Positions 43,048-51,232 of a stretch of 64,000 nucleotides of DNA are shown in pieces. The number at the start of each line of letters is the position of its first letter. Positions within the stretch are counted from its first letter, which is position 1. The notes beneath the pieces were generated by a model. The model did no database searches. It worked only from the letters and a program-made list of their open reading frames with translations, and was not told the origin of the DNA. The position numbers and the translations under genes are program-made. The stretch is from Romboutsia lituseburensis DSM 797 (GTDB lineage Bacteria > Bacillota > Clostridia > Peptostreptococcales > Peptostreptococcaceae). Location: the NCBI RefSeq assembly GCF_900103615.1, contig NZ_FNGW01000012.1, positions 1 through 64,000 on the forward strand, given 5' to 3'.

Positions 43048-43257
43048 TTATTTTACTATGAATGATATTATACCTAAGATTATGCATATGATACCACCTA
43101 AAAATTGTCCTATTCCTGATGCTTCTCCATTTATTACTAAGTCAAATACATTTTTACTTATTTTGTTTTTTCCAAATAACATATTATTATTTTTTATAAT
43201 AAATGTACCCCAAGCAGTTAATATTGATCCGAAAACTATTATTATTACACCTAACAT
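43048..43257 (-). CDS. Small membrane protein of XRE module 4
   Basis: A 69-residue protein with two membrane helices (about 2-22 and 48-67) and a basic loop with NMLFGKNKISKNVFD. GGAGAAATTTAAA before the ATG. It starts about 30 bases after the XRE gene and is probably the third gene of the operon. Unknown family. Confidence 0.6.
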   Translation of the reverse strand: MLGVIIIVFGSILTAWGTFIIKNNNMLFGKNKISKNVFDLVINGEASGIGQFLGGIICIILGIISFIVK

Positions 43258-43287
43258 TTTAAATTTCTCCTTTTTCTTTTAATCTAA

Positions 43288-43491
43288 TTATTTATCACTA
43301 TCTTCAAAGATGAAAACTTCTTCTATCGGTAAATCAAATACCGACGCTATTCTAAATGCAAGTAAAACAGATGGGTTATATGTTTGTTTCTCTAAAGATA
43401 TAATTGTTCTTGATGAAACATATACTTTATCTGCTAATTCTTGCTGTGTTATACCATACTCTGATCTTAAATCCTTAACTCTATTTTTCAT
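43288..43491 (-). CDS. XRE-family transcriptional regulator, module 4
   Basis: A 67-residue regulator: MKNRVKDLRSEYGITQQELA then VYVSSRTIISLEKQTYNPSV and the acidic end EEVFIFEDSDK. ATG 43491 is placed 5 bases after AGGTGG; GTG 43500 sits on the ribosome site. Unlike modules 1-3, the DER-type membrane gene comes first and the regulator second. Expected to act at the inverted repeat at 43924-43973. Confidence 0.85.
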   Translation of the reverse strand: MKNRVKDLRSEYGITQQELADKVYVSSRTIISLEKQTYNPSVLLAFRIASVFDLPIEEVFIFEDSDK

Positions 43492-43504
43492 TGACACCAC
43501 CTAA

Positions 43505-43903
43505 CTATATTATGCGTTCATAATATTTTCTAGATAAAAATTGAATGATGATACCAGCTAAAAGCACTATAAATAAAGCGTTAGTTGCTGGTATTGTAAT
43601 AAAGTTAGCAACTGACATAGTTATAAATAATACAAATGTTGTAAGTATTAATGTTAGACCTGAGGATTTTCCTTGTATCAGCTCATCTCTTTCATCAAAC
43701 TCTTTTGAAAGTTCTAAATCAACTTCTTTACGATTTCTCTTATATTTTATATAAGAAACTATACTATAAATTAAAAGTATAGAACCTATTATTACAGCAT
43801 AATAACCATGCAAGCTATTTATAGATTTATTAAAAAATAATTCTATTGCACCAAATGATATAAAAAATATTGATGTTATGATTTGCAAAATAAACTTATT
43901 CAT
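43505..43903 (-). CDS. Membrane partner of XRE module 4
   Basis: A 132-residue protein with four membrane segments in two pairs (about 4-22, 30-46, 80-96 and 102-122). The central loop KEFDERDELIQGKSSGLTLI has the D-E-R-D motif of the other partners. AGGAGGATTATAAA ribosome site; first gene of the operon, 13 bases before the regulator. Function unknown. Confidence 0.68.
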   Translation of the reverse strand: MNKFILQIITSIFFISFGAIELFFNKSINSLHGYYAVIIGSILLIYSIVSYIKYKRNRKEVDLELSKEFDERDELIQGKSSGLTLILTTFVLFITMSVANFITIPATNALFIVLLAGIIIQFLSRKYYERII

Positions 43904-43923
43904 TTTATAATCCTCCTATATAG

Positions 43924-43973
43924 TGTGAAGTTAAGTTCATATGAAGTTTATTTCACATGAACTTAACTTCATA
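43924..43973 (-). promoter_or_regulatory. Inverted-repeat operator of XRE module 4
   Basis: GAAGTTAAGTTCAT (43927-43940) and ATGAACTTAACTTC (43957-43970) are perfect complements with a 16-nt spacer that itself has ATGAAGTTTATTTCA. It lies 24 bases before the first gene of the operon. Confidence 0.7.
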
Positions 43974-44120
43974 TTATAAAATTTAACAAGAAAAGTCAAT
44001 AATTTTTATTATTAAATTGAGAAAATATATATTTAGGTAAATATTATTTAATAATATAATTAAATGGATAAACTAAAAAACTGATAAATCATTAAAGACT
44101 AAAATTATTATATTTATAAT

Positions 44121-44160
44121 AAAAAACAGCTAGAATTAGTTGTTTACAACACTTCTAGCT
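44121..44160 (-). terminator. Terminator of the 48-residue gene
   Basis: AGCTAGAA (44128-44135) with TTCTAGCT (44153-44160), followed on the minus strand by a T6 run. Confidence 0.7.
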
Positions 44161-44202
44161 ATTCCTAATATTATCTAAATTAAATAATTACTATTCTTTA
44201 TT

Positions 44203-44349
44203 CTAATTAAAATATTGTACAGCCTCTTTAGGGAGCATCAATAGAGATTCTATTAAAAACTTCATTCCACTTCTCACATCTTTTTGAAAAGCAACCCTAC
44301 GATCATATCCTTTAACTAAAATATTTCCTATCTTTGAGCCTAAATTCAT
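44203..44349 (-). CDS. 48-residue basic protein, unknown
   Basis: A short frame reading MNLGSKIGNILVKGYDRRVA, then FQKDVRSGMKFLIESLLMLP and KEAVQYFN. TGGGGGTT precedes the ATG by 5 bases and a terminator follows, both supporting translation. Amphipathic helical, no membrane segment. It resembles no family I know, and a truncated gene cannot be excluded. Confidence 0.5.
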   Translation of the reverse strand: MNLGSKIGNILVKGYDRRVAFQKDVRSGMKFLIESLLMLPKEAVQYFN

Positions 44350-44386
44350 ACTAACCCCCATAAATAAGTTCTTTTATTATAAATTA

Positions 44387-44666
44387 TTATTTTACACTAC
44401 TTATCTTCATGTATATCATAATTTCACCTTCAGAATTATGATTAAAAATTTCATCAATATTTGAACTTTCTATTCCTTTAATTTCATCACCTATTATATA
44501 TCCTAGAATAGGTAATTCTTTATTTATTTCCACTTAATTTAGGTTCACTTAAGTAATCTCTAGTTATAAGTGTTTCATTAGTTTCTATATTATTTGAACT
44601 ACATGATACTATAAAAATTGATGCTATAAGTATACATCCTAACATTAAGAAGTTATGTTTTTTCAT
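44387..44666 (-). pseudogene. Lipoprotein gene with a frameshift
   Basis: The first frame (44666-44520, 48 codons) has a lipoprotein signal: MKKHNFLMLGCILIASIFIV then SCSSN. It stops at TAA 44520-44522. The frame one base over continues with ELPILGYIIGDEIKGIES and ends IMIYMKISSVK at 44387. Together they would make a lipoprotein of about 90 residues, so a single-base shift around 44520-44535 is likely. A free short lipoprotein is the alternative. Confidence 0.55.
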
Positions 44667-45076
44667 ATGTACTCCATCCTTTTCTATGTAAATAAATAGC
44701 TTTAATTAATTATAATCTATGACATATATAAAGTTATACATTAATACATAATTTCTAAAAAATAAATATAATTATGTCAACCAATATAATTACTATAGCA
44801 ATATTTATAACTTCTTTTATCTATCTCTTCTCCTATTTATTTATCATTTTCATAAAACTTATATATGGTTTTAAAGTATATTAATTAGCTTTCAAATTAC
44901 TTAAAACGTCTATTTAGTAAACCGATTTGATAAAAAAATTTAACATAATACTAACGCAACCTTGTATTATCAATATTCTTAGAAAATCATTTATATAAAG
45001 TTAAAAAAGTAATCTAGACACATAAATACAGCGAGAGTATAATTGGGAATTATTATTTTGAAAGGAGAAAATGCAT
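44667..45076. other. Non-coding region upstream of kup
   Basis: About 410 AT-rich bases. No c-di-AMP (ydaO-type) riboswitch motif was recognised by eye, although such switches often precede clostridial K+ genes. No convincing small gene. Confidence 0.4.
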
Positions 45077-47014
45077 ATGAAAAAGAAAATCAGTATTGCA
45101 TCATTATTAGTGGCTTTAGGTATTGTTTATGGCGATATAGGAACATCTCCATTATACGTAGTTAAGTCTCTAATCGGAGTTAATGACGGATTAATAACAA
45201 AAGATATAGTTTATGATGGTATATCACTTGTTTTTTGGACTCTGACATTACAGACAACTATTAAGTATGTAATTCTTACCTTACAAGCAGATAATAAAGG
45301 TGAAGGTGGTATATTTTCATTATATACTTTGTTAAGGAAAAGAGGAAAATGGTTAATAATACCGGCTGTAATAGGAGGAGCTAGCTTATTAGCAGATGGT
45401 ATGATAACACCTCCAATCACAGTTACCACAGCTATTGAAGGATTGAGTTTAGTAGTAGACCTAAAACAGGCAACTACTGTTTCTATCGTAGTAATAATTT
45501 TAACATTTTTATTTTTACTACAAAGATTTGGAACTGATTTTATAGGTAAAATATTTGGACCTATGATGTTTATCTGGTTTACAATGTTAGCTATATTAGG
45601 AGTTTCGCAAATTGTGCATTATAAAGAAATTTTCGCAGCTATAAATCCATACTATGGAATAAAATTATTTTTAAATTCTCCAAAGAGTGTTTATCTCTTA
45701 GGTGCAGTATTCCTTTGCACAACAGGAGCAGAGGCACTATATTCAGACTTAGGTCATTGTGGAAGAAAAAACATACATTATACATGGATATACGTTAAAA
45801 CGTGTCTATTATTAAACTACTTTGGTCAAGGTGCATACTTAATGACAAGAGAAGGACAAGTTATTAAGGAAAATCCATTTTTCCTGATTATGCCAGATTG
45901 GTTTGTTTTACCAGGAATAATTATAGCAACCGCAGCCGCTATAATTGCATCACAAGCATTAATATCAGGATCGTTTACATTAGTATCAGAGGCTATAAAA
46001 TTAAATATTTTCCCAAAACTTCAAGTTAGATTTCCAAATGAAGATAAAGGAAAATTATATGTACCATTTATAAATTGGATATTATATATTGGGTGTGTCA
46101 TACTAGTAGTTAGTTTCAAAGAGTCTAGCAATATGGAAGCAGCATATGGACTTGCTATAACTATTACAATGTTAATGACCACTATTTTATTATCACAATA
46201 TATAAAATTCAATAAAAATAAACCGATTTTATCTAAAGTCATATTAATTGTATTTGGAACAATAGAAATAAGTTTCCTTTATGCTAACTTATTTAAATTC
46301 ACACATGGTGGATATATGACAATACTAATTTCAAGTATGTTAGTATTTTTAATGTATATATGGATGCAAGGTACTAAAATAAAACAAAGATACACTCAAT
46401 GGGTTAAACTATCTGACTATAAAGAGCAATTAAGATCTTTAAAAGAAGATTCTACAGTACCATTATTCTGTACTAACTTAGTATACTTATCAGATGCAAA
46501 AATAGATGGAGATATAGAGAGTAAGATAATATACTCTATATTTAATAAACAGCCTAAGAAAGCAAAATATTATTGGTTTGTAAATATAAAAGTAACTGAT
46601 GAACCTTATACAAAAGAGTATAGTGTAGAAACAATAGTACCTAATGAAGCATATGTAATTAATTTTAGATTAGGATTTAGGGTAGATCAGAAAATTAATG
46701 AATTTTTATCTCAAATAATTCAAGACTTAATACAAAATAAAGAAATTGAAATATCTCCTAAAAAGTACTGGATGAACTATGAAAATAGAGTAACAGTAGG
46801 TGATTTTAAATTTGTAATGCTAGAAGAAACTTTACCTAATAATACAAATTTATCTAAGTGGGATAACTTCATAATAAGTGTTAAGTTATTGATAAAGCAT
46901 TTTACAATTTCGCAAGCTAAATGGTATGGAATTGATACTAGTGTAATAAGTGTTGAAAAAGTACCAGTTATTATTGGAAGTTATTCAAATGAAAAGTTAA
47001 AAAGAATAAGTTAA
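45077..47014 (+). CDS. kup: Kup-type potassium transporter
   Basis: A 645-residue KUP/HAK/KT K+:H+ symporter. Twelve membrane helices (about residues 10-430) beginning SIASLLVALGIVYGDIGTSP, the signature GIVYGDIGTSPLY and K-A-D-N-x-G-E-G-G-type loop (QADNKGEGGIFSLY), and a cytoplasmic C-terminal domain of about 200 residues. It takes up K+ at low pH or high osmolarity; many Kup proteins bind c-di-AMP. ATG 45077 is preferred over 45071, which is 3 bases from AAAGGAG. Single gene. Confidence 0.95.
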   Translation: MKKKISIASLLVALGIVYGDIGTSPLYVVKSLIGVNDGLITKDIVYDGISLVFWTLTLQTTIKYVILTLQADNKGEGGIFSLYTLLRKRGKWLIIPAVIGGASLLADGMITPPITVTTAIEGLSLVVDLKQATTVSIVVIILTFLFLLQRFGTDFIGKIFGPMMFIWFTMLAILGVSQIVHYKEIFAAINPYYGIKLFLNSPKSVYLLGAVFLCTTGAEALYSDLGHCGRKNIHYTWIYVKTCLLLNYFGQGAYLMTREGQVIKENPFFLIMPDWFVLPGIIIATAAAIIASQALISGSFTLVSEAIKLNIFPKLQVRFPNEDKGKLYVPFINWILYIGCVILVVSFKESSNMEAAYGLAITITMLMTTILLSQYIKFNKNKPILSKVILIVFGTIEISFLYANLFKFTHGGYMTILISSMLVFLMYIWMQGTKIKQRYTQWVKLSDYKEQLRSLKEDSTVPLFCTNLVYLSDAKIDGDIESKIIYSIFNKQPKKAKYYWFVNIKVTDEPYTKEYSVETIVPNEAYVINFRLGFRVDQKINEFLSQIIQDLIQNKEIEISPKKYWMNYENRVTVGDFKFVMLEETLPNNTNLSKWDNFIISVKLLIKHFTISQAKWYGIDTSVISVEKVPVIIGSYSNEKLKRIS

Positions 47015-47015
47015 A

Positions 47016-47130
47016 GTATCTTTTGATACGTATCGAAGAGAAACTAGAAAATTTAAGTATAAATTCTTTAAGTTCAAATATTAATAAATTGAATAGTAAA
47101 ATATAAAAAAGCTACATATCTAAAATGTGA
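47016..47130. repeat. Dispersed intergenic repeat, copy 1
   Basis: GTATCTTTTGATAC then GTATCGAA (47016-47037), identical over 22 bases to 55193-55214, and followed by about 90 bases that are alike in both places (GAAACTA, AGTATAA, TTCAAATATTA, AAATTGAATA/AAATTACATA, TAAAAAAGCTACA). The start is palindromic: GTATC/GATAC and GATACGTATC. Confidence 0.75.
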
Positions 47131-47192
47131 TATGCTCCCTTTATAGTATACAGTTAAAATAATAAAACTGTTTCTATTGAGGGAGTATTTTA

Positions 47193-47304
47193 TTGAAACC
47201 AAGGATTCAGAGTTGACTATTACCATTCTGGCAAAGAATTATTATTAGAAACATGCAGAAAATACAGTATTTCTTTAAATTCAGTACTTTGTAGGTGAAT
47301 TAAA
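47193..47304 (+). pseudogene. Degenerate IS3-family transposase N-terminus
   Basis: Codons from TTG 47193 read MKPRIQS then stop; one frame over, 47221-47304 reads YHSGKELLLETCRKYSISLN followed by SVLCR, stop, IK. This is the helix-turn-helix start of IS3-type OrfA (pattern SGKS...CREYGIS...L-x-RWIK). CTCCCT near 47135 and AGGGAG near 47180 may be relics of an end. The rest of the element is missing. Confidence 0.6.
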
Positions 47305-47418
47305 GTTATTAAAGTTGTATAATTAGGATAAAAAATGAGTTATCAAAGTGAATGATAACTTGAATAAAAAAGGACATAATAAGTTAGATTCTTTAAATAA
47401 TATAAAAGGGGGATTAAC

Positions 47419-47985
47419 ATGAAAATTTCGAAAAAAATACTGAGTTTAGTAATTATAAGTTTAATATCTGTCTCAATCTTTGGTTGTAGCAAGACTAAAG
47501 AGGATAAAATTAAAAGCAACTCCGAAAAATATAATATTTATGAAATCAAAGATGTAAAAAGTTCTGATCAAGGGATAACTCAAACTATAGAAGAGGTCGG
47601 TGTATTTAATAATATGACTGATGCATCTAAGAAATATACAATTTGTAAAGATGTTTTAAATAATGAAAACAAAGGTAAAGTAACTGTAGTTGTTAAATTT
47701 AAAGTAGAAAATAATAACGATTTTGCAATTACTAATTATACATCAGTAAGACCTTTTGTTACAAATACTGGAGAAGTTGGCGATTTGATAGAAGATGGTA
47801 CATATGACGTGGACATAGATGCAAAACAAAGTAGTGAAGGATATGCAGTGTTTAATTTAGTTAAAACAAAGGTAGATGAATTAAATAATTTAAAAATGTG
47901 GTGGATTGTAAGTCATAACAATGGAACTGAGAGTTATGATGATGACTATTGTAATGACAATAAGTTTAATATAGAGTTAAAATAA
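47419..47985 (+). CDS. Lipoprotein, DUF5067-like
   Basis: A 188-residue lipoprotein: MKISKKILSLVIISLISVSI with lipobox S-I-F-G-C at 19-23. The outer part is an immunoglobulin-like beta domain with KVTVVVKFKVENNNDFAITN, as in DUF5067/DUF4352 lipoproteins that cap clostridial surface proteins. AAAGGGGGATTAAC ribosome site. Single gene with terminator. Function unknown. Confidence 0.72.
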   Translation: MKISKKILSLVIISLISVSIFGCSKTKEDKIKSNSEKYNIYEIKDVKSSDQGITQTIEEVGVFNNMTDASKKYTICKDVLNNENKGKVTVVVKFKVENNNDFAITNYTSVRPFVTNTGEVGDLIEDGTYDVDIDAKQSSEGYAVFNLVKTKVDELNNLKMWWIVSHNNGTESYDDDYCNDNKFNIELK

Positions 47986-48039
47986 ATGCATTTAATTATA
48001 AAGAAATACTATGTAGTTAGCAATATAATTTGATATTAA

Positions 48040-48084
48040 TTGAAATAAAATGAGGAGCATGAGTTCTTCATTTTATTTTTTATT
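48040..48084 (+). terminator. Terminator after the lipoprotein gene
   Basis: AAATAAAATGAGGA pairs with TCTTCATTTTATTT, then T run. Confidence 0.75.
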
Positions 48085-48098
48085 TGTAAAAAATTAAT

Positions 48099-48133
48099 AT
48101 ATCTGATATATAATAACTTTATATATCAGATAT
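48099..48133 (+). promoter_or_regulatory. Operator-like inverted repeat before the YafY-type gene
   Basis: ATATCTGATATAT (48099-48111) and its perfect complement ATATATCAGATAT (48121-48133), spacer 9 bases, ending 16 bases before the start codon. Confidence 0.7.
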
Positions 48134-48149
48134 AAAGAGGTGAGGCTAC

Positions 48150-49112
48150 ATGGCTAAAATTGATAATATGATGTCTATACTATGGATGTTAAACTCAGAT
48201 AAAAAAGTTACAGCAAAGCAAATATCTGAAAAACTAGAAATAAATATAAGAACTGTTTATAGGTATATTGATTCACTTTCTGCCAGTGGAGTACCTATAA
48301 TCTCAGACACAGGTCATAATGGTGGGTATACACTTTTGAATAATTTTATTAAAGCACCTCTTTTTTTCGATATAGAAGAGCAAACTGCTTTACTTCATGC
48401 AGCTATATTTGCTAAAGAAAAGGGCTATTTCTTAGATGAAGCATTAGATAAAGCAACATCAAAGTTAAAAATGCATTCAAATCAAAAACAAGAAGAAGTT
48501 TTAACAAGGCATTTAATAGGCTTTGAAGTAATAAAACCTATTGGAAAAATATCCATAGAATCTGTACTTAAAAAGTTGGAAAATAGTATAGCAAATGAGT
48601 TATCTATAGAAATCAATTATCGTACAGGTCGCGAAGAAAAATCAAAATCTAGGATTATAAATCCATATGGAATTGTTCATTGGAATAATAATTGGTACAT
48701 AGTAGCATTTTGTCAAATGAGAAATGAGATTCGTAGCTTTAGAGTAGATAGAATTAGTAGTGTCATAGAAACAGTAAACGCATTTAATAGACCAAAGGAA
48801 TTTTCAGCAAGTGAATTTTTCATAAGAGGAATCATGACTGAAATAAGAGATGAGGATAATCTTATACCATTAGTTATAGAAGGAAGTATAAATGCATTAG
48901 ATAACTTATGTCAGCATTGGTTTTTAGGATATTACTTGAAAGAAAGAACTCCAAATAAAGTAATATTTAAACTTCAAGAAGAAGTGATATGTACATATAT
49001 ACCAAATATACTTTTACCTTATAGAAAATCGATACAAATAATTGAACCATTAAGTCTTAGAAAGAAAATAGTTGAAAATTTAGTTGAATTAATTAATCAT
49101 TATCAAATTTAA
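48150..49112 (+). CDS. YafY-type HTH/WYL-domain transcriptional regulator
   Basis: A 320-residue regulator. N-terminal HTH_11: SILWMLNSDKKVTAKQISEK then LEINIRTVYRYIDSLSASGV and the wing ISDTGHNGGYTLL. Central WYL domain (about 140-215; INPYGIVHWNNNWYIVAFCQ, RSFRVDRIS) and a C-terminal WCX domain. WYL domains sense nucleic acids or nucleotide ligands. It leads a DJ-1/PfpI gene, a common pairing. GAGGTGAGG ribosome site. Confidence 0.9.
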   Translation: MAKIDNMMSILWMLNSDKKVTAKQISEKLEINIRTVYRYIDSLSASGVPIISDTGHNGGYTLLNNFIKAPLFFDIEEQTALLHAAIFAKEKGYFLDEALDKATSKLKMHSNQKQEEVLTRHLIGFEVIKPIGKISIESVLKKLENSIANELSIEINYRTGREEKSKSRIINPYGIVHWNNNWYIVAFCQMRNEIRSFRVDRISSVIETVNAFNRPKEFSASEFFIRGIMTEIRDEDNLIPLVIEGSINALDNLCQHWFLGYYLKERTPNKVIFKLQEEVICTYIPNILLPYRKSIQIIEPLSLRKKIVENLVELINHYQI

Positions 49113-49152
49113 TAACTTAACTGACTGAATATGTCAGTTAAGTTATTTTACA
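49111..49152 (+). terminator. Terminator or attenuator after the YafY-type gene
   Basis: A perfect 15-bp stem, AATAACTTAACTGAC (49111-49125) with GTCAGTTAAGTTATT (49133-49147), then TT. Confidence 0.8.
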
Positions 49153-49189
49153 ATTAGGTATATTAATTAACCATATAAGGAGTAAAAAG

Positions 49190-49819
49190 ATGAAAAATAG
49201 AAAAGTGTATATGTATGTATTTGATACTATGTCAGATTGGGAAGTAGGATATTTAACTGCTGAATTAAATACAGGAAGATATTTCAAAAAAGGATTAAAA
49301 CCACTAAAAGTAACTACAGTAGGAATTGATAAAAATCCTATTATAACAATGGGGGGATTGAAAGTTTTACCTGAGATTACAATAGATGAGTTTAATATGG
49401 AAAGTAATGATGTATTAATTTTACCAGGAGGGGATACTTGGACATCGATAGATCATGAGATAATATTAGAAAAAACTAAAGAGGCTTTGGTACAAGGGTC
49501 TGTAGTTGCAGCTATTTGTGGTGCTACTTTAGGGCTAGCTAAAAAAGGGTTACTAGATTTTAGAAATCATACTAGTAATGATTTAGAATTTCTTAAAATG
49601 GTAATACCAAGTTATAATGGAGAAAAATATTATAAAATAGAATCTGTAGTTAGTGATGAAAATTTAATTACTGCTTCAGGAATTGCACCATTAGAATTTA
49701 CGATACACGTCTTAAAAGTTTTAGATGTCTTTAAAGAAGAAGCATTAAGTTCTTGGATAAATCTTTATAAAACTAATGATTCAAAATATTTTTTTGAATT
49801 AATGAATTGCAACAAATAA
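49190..49819 (+). CDS. DJ-1/PfpI family (type 1 glutamine amidotransferase-like) protein
   Basis: A 209-residue protein. Features: MYVFDTMSDWEVGYLTAELN, LILPGGDTW and the nucleophile elbow VAAICGATLGLA with C110. Acidic partner E19 in the N-terminal part. Family members act as glyoxalase-like, chaperone or redox-sensing proteins. It lies 77 bases after the YafY-type regulator, beyond a strong hairpin, so expression may be partly independent. AAGGAG ribosome site. Confidence 0.87.
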   Translation: MKNRKVYMYVFDTMSDWEVGYLTAELNTGRYFKKGLKPLKVTTVGIDKNPIITMGGLKVLPEITIDEFNMESNDVLILPGGDTWTSIDHEIILEKTKEALVQGSVVAAICGATLGLAKKGLLDFRNHTSNDLEFLKMVIPSYNGEKYYKIESVVSDENLITASGIAPLEFTIHVLKVLDVFKEEALSSWINLYKTNDSKYFFELMNCNK

Positions 49820-49912
49820 TACTACTTATGAGTAAAACATTGAAAATACTTATTTTAATATTAAACTTATAACAATGATATAATAAGAAAAAATGAATTA
49901 GGAGGAATAAAA

Positions 49913-50308
49913 ATGGATATAAGACACGAATCACCTTCAGCTAAGCAATATATCGATTTAAGAATAAAAGCTAATATGGGCGCAAAAAAATTATCAAACG
50001 TTGAATGTGCTCTAGAAAATTCCATTTTTGTAGTTTCGGTGTGGGAAGGCAGCCAATTAATTGGGTTTGGAAGAATCGTAGGAGATAGAGGAATAAGCTA
50101 TGTTGTTTCTGACATAATGGTAGACTCAGAGTATCAAGGAAAAGGCATAGGAAAAGCTATTATGAAAGAAATTGATGATTATTTAGAATTAAATACAGAT
50201 GAAGATGCGTATACTATTTTACTTGCTAAAAAGCCTGCGGATAAATTATATACTAAATTTAATTTTAAATATGCAGAACCAAAATCTTGTGGTATGAAAA
50301 GAAAATAA
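49913..50308 (+). CDS. Small GNAT-family acetyltransferase
   Basis: A 131-residue acetyltransferase: LENSIFVVSVWEGSQLIGFG, then VSDIMVDSEYQGKGIGKAIM (motif A) and ILLAKKPADKLYTKFNFKY. It belongs to the short single-domain GNAT proteins common in Clostridia; substrate unknown. GGAGGAATAAAA ribosome site. It may share a transcript with the DJ-1 gene. Confidence 0.85.
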   Translation: MDIRHESPSAKQYIDLRIKANMGAKKLSNVECALENSIFVVSVWEGSQLIGFGRIVGDRGISYVVSDIMVDSEYQGKGIGKAIMKEIDDYLELNTDEDAYTILLAKKPADKLYTKFNFKYAEPKSCGMKRK

Positions 50309-50311
50309 GTA

Positions 50312-50467
50312 GTAAGAATTACAGCACATTTTGATACATCAACACCACAAGCGATGCTATTTTTACAGATGCTAGGTAGCTTTGCAGAGTTTGAGCATGC
50401 TGTTATTAATGAAAGAACTAGAAATGGAAGAGCTGCAATATTCTATCCTAAAACAATGCCTAGGTAA
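50312..50467 (+). pseudogene. Fragment of a serine recombinase (resolvase) gene
   Basis: 52 codons directly after the GNAT stop read HFDTSTPQAMLFLQMLGSFA, EFEHAVINERTRNGRAA and then IFYPKTMPR. This is the end of the catalytic domain of a resolvase/invertase (pattern DTSTPxGxLxFxxxGAFAEFER...ERT). The catalytic serine half and the DNA-binding domain are missing; no start codon. A relic of a mobile element. Confidence 0.82.
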
Positions 50468-50487
50468 AACCTAGGCATTATTTTATT
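50455..50487 (+). terminator. Terminator formed in the resolvase relic
   Basis: AATGCCTAGG (50455-50464) with CCTAGGCATT (50470-50479), 5-nt loop, then ATTTTATTT. It overlaps the last codons of the relic and now serves the GNAT gene. Confidence 0.85.
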
Positions 50488-50540
50488 TATTAATATATGT
50501 TTAATACATTTAAATAAGATTCTTAAAACAAAGGCTTTAC

Positions 50541-51230
50541 TTAGAATTTACTTACAAATTTAGACTTTAATAACAGTATTATATATGTTATTAAAGATAT
50601 CCATCCAATTAAAGCACTATACTTTAAAATAGCATTTCCCATAATTACAGGTTTATAATCTATACCTACATAAAAAGTAGCAATATTTTTTTTCTTTTTA
50701 TTAAAAACATCTCCCGTTATATGTGTTGAGATTATATCTGTGTCTGCATTTGATTTATTTTTATATGTATATAGAGTATTTTTATAATCAGTTGTATATA
50801 TCTCTAAAGAAAGAACATTTTTATAATTTTGGTTTAACAATTTTTGCAATTCAGTTGAGTATGAATTTGAATTTTTTATATCATGATTTTCAGATATTGT
50901 CTGTAAATCTATTGCTAATCTAGCTCTAGTATCATACACGTCATTAAAAGAGTATTGTGTATAATAAAGTGCTATTAAATAGATGATTAAAGAGCATATA
51001 GAGATATTTCTAAATACATTTCTATATTTTTTATCAAATTTTTTTAATGGCTTAATATCTTTTTTATTAATTTCTAATGTTTCTATATTTATATCCTGAT
51101 TCATATTGTCTAATTCTGATTTACATTTACTACAAGTTATTATATGATTTTCAATTTCTTTATTACTTTCATCACTTGTAAGATTATCTATATAGCTTGG
51201 TAAAAGATCTTTTATTATTTCACATTTCAT
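50541..51230 (-). CDS. Anti-sigma factor with zinc-finger (zf-HC2) domain
   Basis: A 229-residue protein. N-terminal anti-sigma zinc finger: MKCEIIKDLLPSYIDNLTSD, then HIITCSKCKSEL with the H-x3-C-x2-C zinc site. One membrane helix near 75-92 and a second near the C-terminus (about 203-222), with an extracellular domain between. It should hold the ECF sigma factor encoded 2 bases upstream at the membrane until a signal arrives outside. Confidence 0.88.
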   Translation of the reverse strand: MKCEIIKDLLPSYIDNLTSDESNKEIENHIITCSKCKSELDNMNQDINIETLEINKKDIKPLKKFDKKYRNVFRNISICSLIIYLIALYYTQYSFNDVYDTRARLAIDLQTISENHDIKNSNSYSTELQKLLNQNYKNVLSLEIYTTDYKNTLYTYKNKSNADTDIISTHITGDVFNKKKKNIATFYVGIDYKPVIMGNAILKYSALIGWISLITYIILLLKSKFVSKF

Positions 51231-51232
51231 TT

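Noticed and set aside
44667..45076. A c-di-AMP riboswitch ahead of kup.
   Set aside because: No recognisable ydaO-type conserved core was found in the AT-rich leader; only a covariance-model search could rescue this.
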